Shown here: one piece after another, positions 58,716 through 64,000 of the stretch
How positions within the stretch are numbered: position 1 is the first letter of the stretch
Layout of the letters: every line of letters starts with the position of its first letter
Assembly (NCBI GenBank): GCA_039720395.1
Contig: CM077826.1
Coordinates: 16,053,962 to 16,117,961 of the forward strand
Source: Liquidambar formosana
Taxonomy: Eukaryota; Streptophyta; Magnoliopsida; Saxifragales; Altingiaceae
Direction of reading: 5' to 3'
DNA: 64,000 nucleotides
Position numbers and translations under genes: made by a program
Notes under the pieces: generated by a model
The model's database searches: none
Told to the model about the DNA's origin: nothing
What the model saw: the letters and a program-made list of their open reading frames with translations, nothing else

Positions 58716-60900
58716 GCCACTTATCATAGATACTATAACTTTTCGTAATATCCTTCCTAATGTTGTAAGGAATCCTGAGTGTTGTATGTCTTGTGTTTGG
58801 GTTCTTATTATTGCATGTCTTGTGTACAAGCTCTTATTGGACACTACTTTTTGTGGGTTTTGTTATACATTGATCTCAGAGTCTTAGTATTGAATTTTTT
58901 TATGAATGGATCTTTTCTCAATTTTTTATGCTTATTGTACTTTAACTTTTATTGGGCTAGTAATATTTCCCCTTAATGTAGTGGGTTTTGTGATTTTTTT
59001 TTTTATCTGGGTATTGATTATTTATTGATTTGTCTGATATGGATTTTGACCCTTTTGTTCTTAGTCCAATTATTTGATGAGGTGATGAATTTCCCTTCTA
59101 AATTGTGTCTCGTTAGTCCAATTATTTTGTTCTTAGTCCAATTATTTGATGAGGTGATCTCAGACCCTTTTGTTCTCAATGTTGCAAAAGATAGACATAA
59201 AGCATGCTTCTAAAAAGCTGTTTATTTATTTATTTATTTTGATAAAATAAAATTGCTCGTTACTTAGTTTTGTATATTGTGCTATAATCCACATTAAACC
59301 TCGCCGATTATAACATGTATTAGGAAATTTGTCTTGGTATCAAGTGAAACTTTAAACATTGATGCTGGTTGATAATTGAATAATCAAAATCATTCCCCAA
59401 CCTTAGCTGACCAAATAAGTTGGAATTTGAAAGGCTAAAGAAGCTCATAGGTTAAAGGTTAACAAGAGAGAGAGAGAGAAAGGGGGGGCGGATGGGAAAC
59501 AGAGGGGAAAAAGTTCTTCATATCAACATAACATTCGGGTTATGGCCCTCTGCTAGAGTTTCCTGGATGACACCCATTTCATGGTTTGGCCCACCACTTC
59601 CACAAGCTTTGGCCCATGGTGTTAGGTGGCATAACAGACACATGTATGCAATCTACTTTTGTATTATATTTGTATGTAAATTATGTTAATATGATCTGAA
59701 ATTCTGAATGTTGATTGACATTTTACACAATTCTTTTAGACACTGTTGAATAATCTATCCAAGGAAGTGGGCTCATCCGTGAAGATTGGAAGTTGGAGAA
59801 GGAATTTAGAGGTAGACACTAAATTTTTTTATAGTTTTTCCCCTTTTCTTTCTTTGTAAGAGAGATGTTGTTTTCTAGTAGCGGGAATATTGACTAAATT
59901 AACGAAAAGGGCAGCTGGTGCATTATTTGGAAGAGGGCAGCTAGGACTTTACGAGGTAAATATGTCATTCTCCCTAAATAGTCAGAAGGCTGCAGCTTGT
60001 TAGAGTTTAAATGGTTAGAAGGCTGTAGCTTCATCTCTTCATTTCACTAAGAGATGAAGTTTAAATAGTTGGAAGGTTGCCAAAGAGACTAAATAGGAAA
60101 TACGGATACTAACCACTCGTGATGCCTCCCATTATATTACTCTGCATATACTTTCTATTAGCTTCAATTCAGCTTTTGTTTTTTTTGTTTCTTTTTGGGT
60201 CAGTTCATTTTGGAGTTAAAGGGAGCCTCCAAAGTCAGCTTCTTTTTAAGCAGGTATTGTTCTTTCTTAAATGGATAGATATATACAATTTATGGGAGTT
60301 TTGGTTTAAACCCCTTGTTTCAATTTCATTAAACTAGCATAGCAACTCAGCAAAAAAAAAAAAAAAAAAAACTAGCATAGCATTAATTCTTTCATTTTGG
60401 ACAGGGCATGTGAAACATGTTGGGTTGACTGTTTCACCAAACCTCACTGTGTTTATTACATTTTTAGCTTCATTACCTTCATATTTTTCCTCCAGGAATG
60501 GTTATGTTTATATGGTTGTTTTGACTATATGAATGCAATAGTCTATTGATCCCTGTGTCTATTGATCCCTGTTACACTATCTTGAAATATAATTCAAGAG
60601 TTCTATGTGCTAAGCTTTATTTTCTACTTCTACCAGTTTTGTCTTTTCAGCTTGCAGTTTCCTACATATGACAAGCAACTATCAAATTAAAATAGATGGC
60701 TTCTCCTCTGCTCCTGTTTATGCCACCACCAGTGCCACTCATGCTTATGTGTTTTGGGTTTCCCTTTTTTATCATTTTGATAAAGGGAGATAGGCTGATA
60801 GCTTATTGGATGCCTTCACTTATAAATCTTGTTATTACTTTTATATTTTTTAAATTAATAATGGTCACATAATGAAATTTGATTACTGTTTAATTCATGG
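56900..60900. other. CACTA interior, unassigned
   Basis: Starts with a CT-rich leader-like region (56930-57060 and 57005-57040) and a possible exon (57110-57215, Lys/Arg-rich). The rest is AT-rich and intron-like. (AT)n lies at 58682-58711. No protein family is recognised. Some of it may be introns or 5' exons of the captured HD-domain gene. Confidence 0.4.
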
Positions 60901-60906
60901 TTGTAG

Positions 60907-61536
60907 CTTTCACTGAAGTTTATCGATACTGAACAGTTTCAAAGGCAAGTTGAGATCATATAATGTCTTTGAATAATAGCCTATTTTGAGTTCTATGTTT
61001 AATTTTCTTTACTGTTTCCTACTGATCCTATTTATTTGGTGTTATCATAATTGTAGCTAATATTTACACTTTTTGCCAATTATAGGCTTCGTGATCTAAC
61101 ACAACTTGGTGAGTTTCATGACCTTTTCTTTGATTATTTATTGCAAAATGTGCTCTTAAATTCATTCTCCTTTAGAATTTACTGCTAGTTTATAATTATG
61201 GGAAAATAAAATAAATTCACAAAAACTTATAATAAATTCACAATTTTTTTTTTTTTTGATCTAAGTTGTCTTCACCACATTCTTGACACTCAATACCAAA
61301 CTGCATGATGACTTTTATATTGAGTGTAACTCAAGTGCATTATAGGCTTCTAGGCGTGAAATATCAAATATATGTTATATATTTAACTTTAGGCACGTGC
61401 TTAGCTTTGTTTCTGATATGTTTTAGGTATGACACACATGGTTTATCTGGGGGGGCTGTGCATTCTAGGTTTGAACATTCTCTTGGGGTGTATTGGCTTG
61501 CTGGTGAAGCTGTTCACAAACTCGAGACTCATCAAG
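60907..61536 (+). pseudogene. Captured SAMHD1-like HD-domain dNTPase gene fragment
   Basis: Three exons in order: 60907-60944 (SLKFIDTEQFQR), 61086-61108 (LRDLTQLG) and 61427-61536 (THMVY...GGAVHSRFEHSLGVYWLAGE). This is the start of the HD domain of the deoxynucleotide triphosphohydrolase family (SAMHD1; plant VEN4-like), with HSRFEHSLG holding the first His of the metal site. The first donor is GC instead of GT. The third exon has two extra G/C bases in the GGGGGGG run (61449-61455), shifting the frame. The rest of the HD domain is missing. The gene lies within the CACTA element on its plus strand. Confidence 0.8.
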
Positions 61537-62542
61537 TATGGAAGTTTACTCATCAAGTATAAAATTTTTATTCATACTTGTGAACACCTTATATTTCTCT
61601 TTTCAGGTACGGTGGATTAAAGTTTTAACTTCTATCAAGTGGCGTAAGGATTTCAATGGATTCAATACAATGTAGACCTAACAAAAATCGAGTTAATCTA
61701 ATTGTATATGTAGCTATATATTGAAGCACACATGCATTCTTTTCCTTTTGAAACATTACGATAAATTAAGTGCTAGGCCCTAGTATTTGAAGGTTTGTCT
61801 TTTCATTTGTCATTCCTCTTTATTCCTAGGATTTCTTGGTACACATAAAACATTAGTGGGTATTTGTATGCACTAATGGGGGAAAATTTGGGTTGGCCTA
61901 GGGGCTGTTGTCTTAGGTAGCGTGTGTTGGGGTGAGTATTGCAGTGTATTTGAGTGGAGTTATATCCTTTTTATTTCTTGGTACTTAATGTATAATATGA
62001 TCTTACCTTTTGCTGATCAAAAAAAAAAAAAAAAAAAAAAAAAAGAAAGAACAGAAAGAAAGAAAAAAAGATAGTTTTATATGTACTCCTCTATTATTAT
62101 GCACACCTAAACACACACAACTTGCTTATGCTGGTATAAATGAAATGGGAATTTATACTATTGTTTATGCATTGAAATGGGTAAAGATTGTGGTGATAAG
62201 AGGTGGACAAGGTGTCAATCCATCCGTAGATCTGTGGTGCATGGTTGCAGCTGAAGGGTATTTTATTTTGGGGAAAATATAAGGTGGACTTTAGGCTGGA
62301 TAAGAATTTCACTTAGACTTATAGTTCTGCAAATCCTATTTCAAGGACTCATGACCAAAGTCCCCTTTTTTAAAATTCTCAATGACATGCACATTATCTG
62401 TATTGCGTGCTTACTAAATCTAAAAGATTTATAAATAGTTAGGAACTTAGGGTAAACTTTGTATCTATCTGTTTTAATATTTCATGTTTTAGACATTTGG
62501 GAATTTGTTTGAAAGCTTTCATTTGAACCTCTCCTGTTACTT
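61537..62542. other. CACTA interior, no gene supported
   Basis: A-run at 62019-62044. A frame at 62130-62280 (GGQGVNPSVDLWCMVAAEG) is suggestive but not recognised. Confidence 0.4.
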
Positions 62543-62700
62543 CACTACAAGAAAAATGATTGAAGAATTCTAATTCAATCATCCTTGACAAGAATGATAA
62601 TTGTACAAAATGTAGAAAACATTCATTATATTTTGACCTATGTTAAAATTTTCTAAAATGATAAGACAATGAATGTGTGTTTTTTTATCATCTAAAGTAG
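62543..62700 (+). mobile_element. Second CACTA-type terminus (nested or truncated)
   Basis: CACTACAAGAAAAATG at 62543 is another canonical CACTA end. Its subterminal sequence (TGATTGAAGAATTC, TCAATCATCC) differs from that of the 56653 element. No matching opposite end was found, so the element's length is unknown. Confidence 0.5.
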
Positions 62701-63521
62701 AGTATTTTGTGTTGATAGATCTATCTTTTTGCTAGTAGCTCATTGTTACACAGAACTGAAGAAGGATTTTGCTTTTTGCAGGTAATAGAGCATTTCTATG
62801 CTTTTATTTTGCATGCTAAAGGGAGAAATTTGATGTTGACATTGATTGGGCCTTAATTAGTTCAAAAGTTGGTATGATATGTGGAGATTTTGTTTTTTCC
62901 CATTTCTACATTTTTAGCTCTTTCTTTTTGTGATTAGCACACTGTTACATAGAACTATGTTAAATAGATTTTGCCTTTTGCAGGTGTGTGGGTGAGATAG
63001 AGAGAGAGAGATAGAGGAAGGGATATTTTGCTTTGATAGAGTCAAAGAAATGGGAGCAAACTAACACTGAAGCTTTTGTGGATGCTCACTCTTCTAATTC
63101 GTTCCATTTTTTTTTTTTTTTTTTTTTTTGTTTCTCACCTGATGGTTTCTTTTTGTGTAGTTGAATCATGCACCATGGCAAAAGGGGAAATTTTTTTGAA
63201 GATGTTGCCTTTCTAGATTTGTTTTTCATTTTAACATCTAAAATATTGTAGCACTAGTTAGGTCAAAGGAATGGTGACTTTTGAAACCATGTTATTGTAA
63301 TCCAATGAAATGAAAATGATGTTTTTATAATTAATGAGTGATTTAATTTGCTTTGTTATTTTATTTGTCTCTTTTTTCTATTTGTCTTAATTTCTTTCAT
63401 TTCATATTGAGAATTTAATTATTGAGTAATTTGTATAAACAGGTTGATGTATCAAATTTAATAACAGGTTTGTAGAGTAGTAAATAGTATATAACATATT
63501 TTTTGTATATGAATACCACCA

Positions 63522-63555
<34 letters not shown>

Positions 63556-63566
63556 AGCCATATATA
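62701..63566. other. AT-rich DNA, no gene seen
   Basis: Poly-T at 63108-63129 and poly-A at 63523-63551, otherwise featureless. Confidence 0.5.
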
Positions 63567-63604
63567 AGATGACTGTTTTTTATAGTCATCTTTTAATACA
63601 TAAG

Positions 63605-64000
63605 TGTGAACCCCGGAAATTGGGCCCACGAGGGATTGAAAAGAAAGTGGGTTTGAAAAAAGAAAAAGGAAAGGAGTCGCCACCTTATATTTTAAAGGAA
63701 ACAAGGAAAACCCTAAAAATCAGGTTGTTTTAGGAAAACAATTTGAATGACTCCATAAAAAAAGGAAAGGCAAAAACCAATCTTTTGAAAACCAAAGAAA
63801 TCGGGGATTCGGAGGCTAAGTTATGACATGGGAAGGTTCTAGGCAAAGCCTATAGGCACCCATGTCACCCTTTCGGTCTCTCAGTTCATTTGGGCTAAAT
63901 TAAAGTCTTTCCATACAAAAATCAGCAAGTATATCATCACAAGAATTGCATGCATATCATATACTTCATTCATCCATCCATGCATAATAAGCAAATAAAA
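63605..64000 (+). mobile_element. 5' part of an LTR (probable Ty3/gypsy), cut by the window end
   Basis: Starts TGTGAACCCCGGAAATTGGG right after the CACTA subterminal repeat. GGAGTCGCCACC (63675) and GGGGATTCGGAGGCTAAG (63803), then GGCACCCATGTCACCC, are phrases typical of the LTRs of a plant gypsy group. No coding region lies in the window. Confidence 0.55.

Larger units (their letters stand above)
56653..63604 (+). mobile_element. CACTA (En/Spm) transposon with captured dNTPase fragments, right end interrupted
   Basis: Begins CACTACAAGAAAAA, the canonical CACTA terminus of plants. Subterminal AAGATGACTG / CAGTCATCTT repeats follow in both orientations (56667-56863). The same motif occurs at 63567-63594 (AAGATGACTGTTTTTTATAG), so this is the right subterminal region. 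The right terminus is not reached, because a probable LTR retrotransposon starts at 63605. No transposase is seen, so the element is non-autonomous. (CT)n tracts and intron-like DNA fill 56930-60900. Confidence 0.75.

Overview
The window is nuclear DNA of a flowering plant, most likely a eudicot with a TE-rich genome. It has AT-rich intergenic DNA, GT-AG introns, (AT)n and A/T homopolymer runs, plant-type retrotransposons, MULE and CACTA transposons, and relics of NLR resistance genes. All gene models are read from the DNA by eye; no database search was run.

Layout. Positions 1-5765 hold an NLR leucine-rich-repeat remnant followed by a seven-exon ACT-domain-repeat gene (ACR4-like, 410 aa). 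The block is duplicated at about 28465-34964. In the second copy the ACR gene is broken by a lost splice acceptor, a nonsense codon and a 2-nt deletion. The copies are told apart by later insertions: a tRNA-derived SINE only in copy 1, and three truncated LINE pieces only in copy 2. Between them lie a MULE-family MITE (6242-6392), a Pack-MULE with a perfect 9-bp target duplication that carries the start of the complex I 75-kDa subunit gene (7437-8902), and a complete young Ty3/gypsy element of the Athila/Tat group with LTRs that look identical (9667-21731). An NLR coiled-coil-only reading frame (26598-27305) precedes an MHD-LRR remnant that runs into copy 2.

From 35 kb on there is a JmjC-protein pseudogene (36257-37874), a diverged ~135-bp tandem array (40085-41420), a MITE, a promoter-like segment resembling a pararetrovirus core promoter, and a small minus-strand gene for an RNase H1/viroplasmin-type domain with a C-terminal membrane anchor (46390-46752). 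About 10 kb of consecutive unrelated satellites follow: ~205-bp, ~69-bp and ~21-bp units. The last is split by a 2.63-kb solo LTR with a perfect TSD.

The right end is a CACTA transposon beginning at 56653. It carries fragments of a SAMHD1-like HD-domain dNTPase gene and is interrupted near its right end (63605) by what looks like another LTR retrotransposon running off the window. The main stories are two transposons with captured host-gene pieces, a datable duplicated ACR/NLR block, an antisense coiled-coil ORF inside the retrotransposon, and the satellite suite. Intact host coding capacity is limited to the ACR copy 1 gene (possibly with a shortened C-terminus), the CC-only NLR fragment and the small viroplasmin-domain protein.
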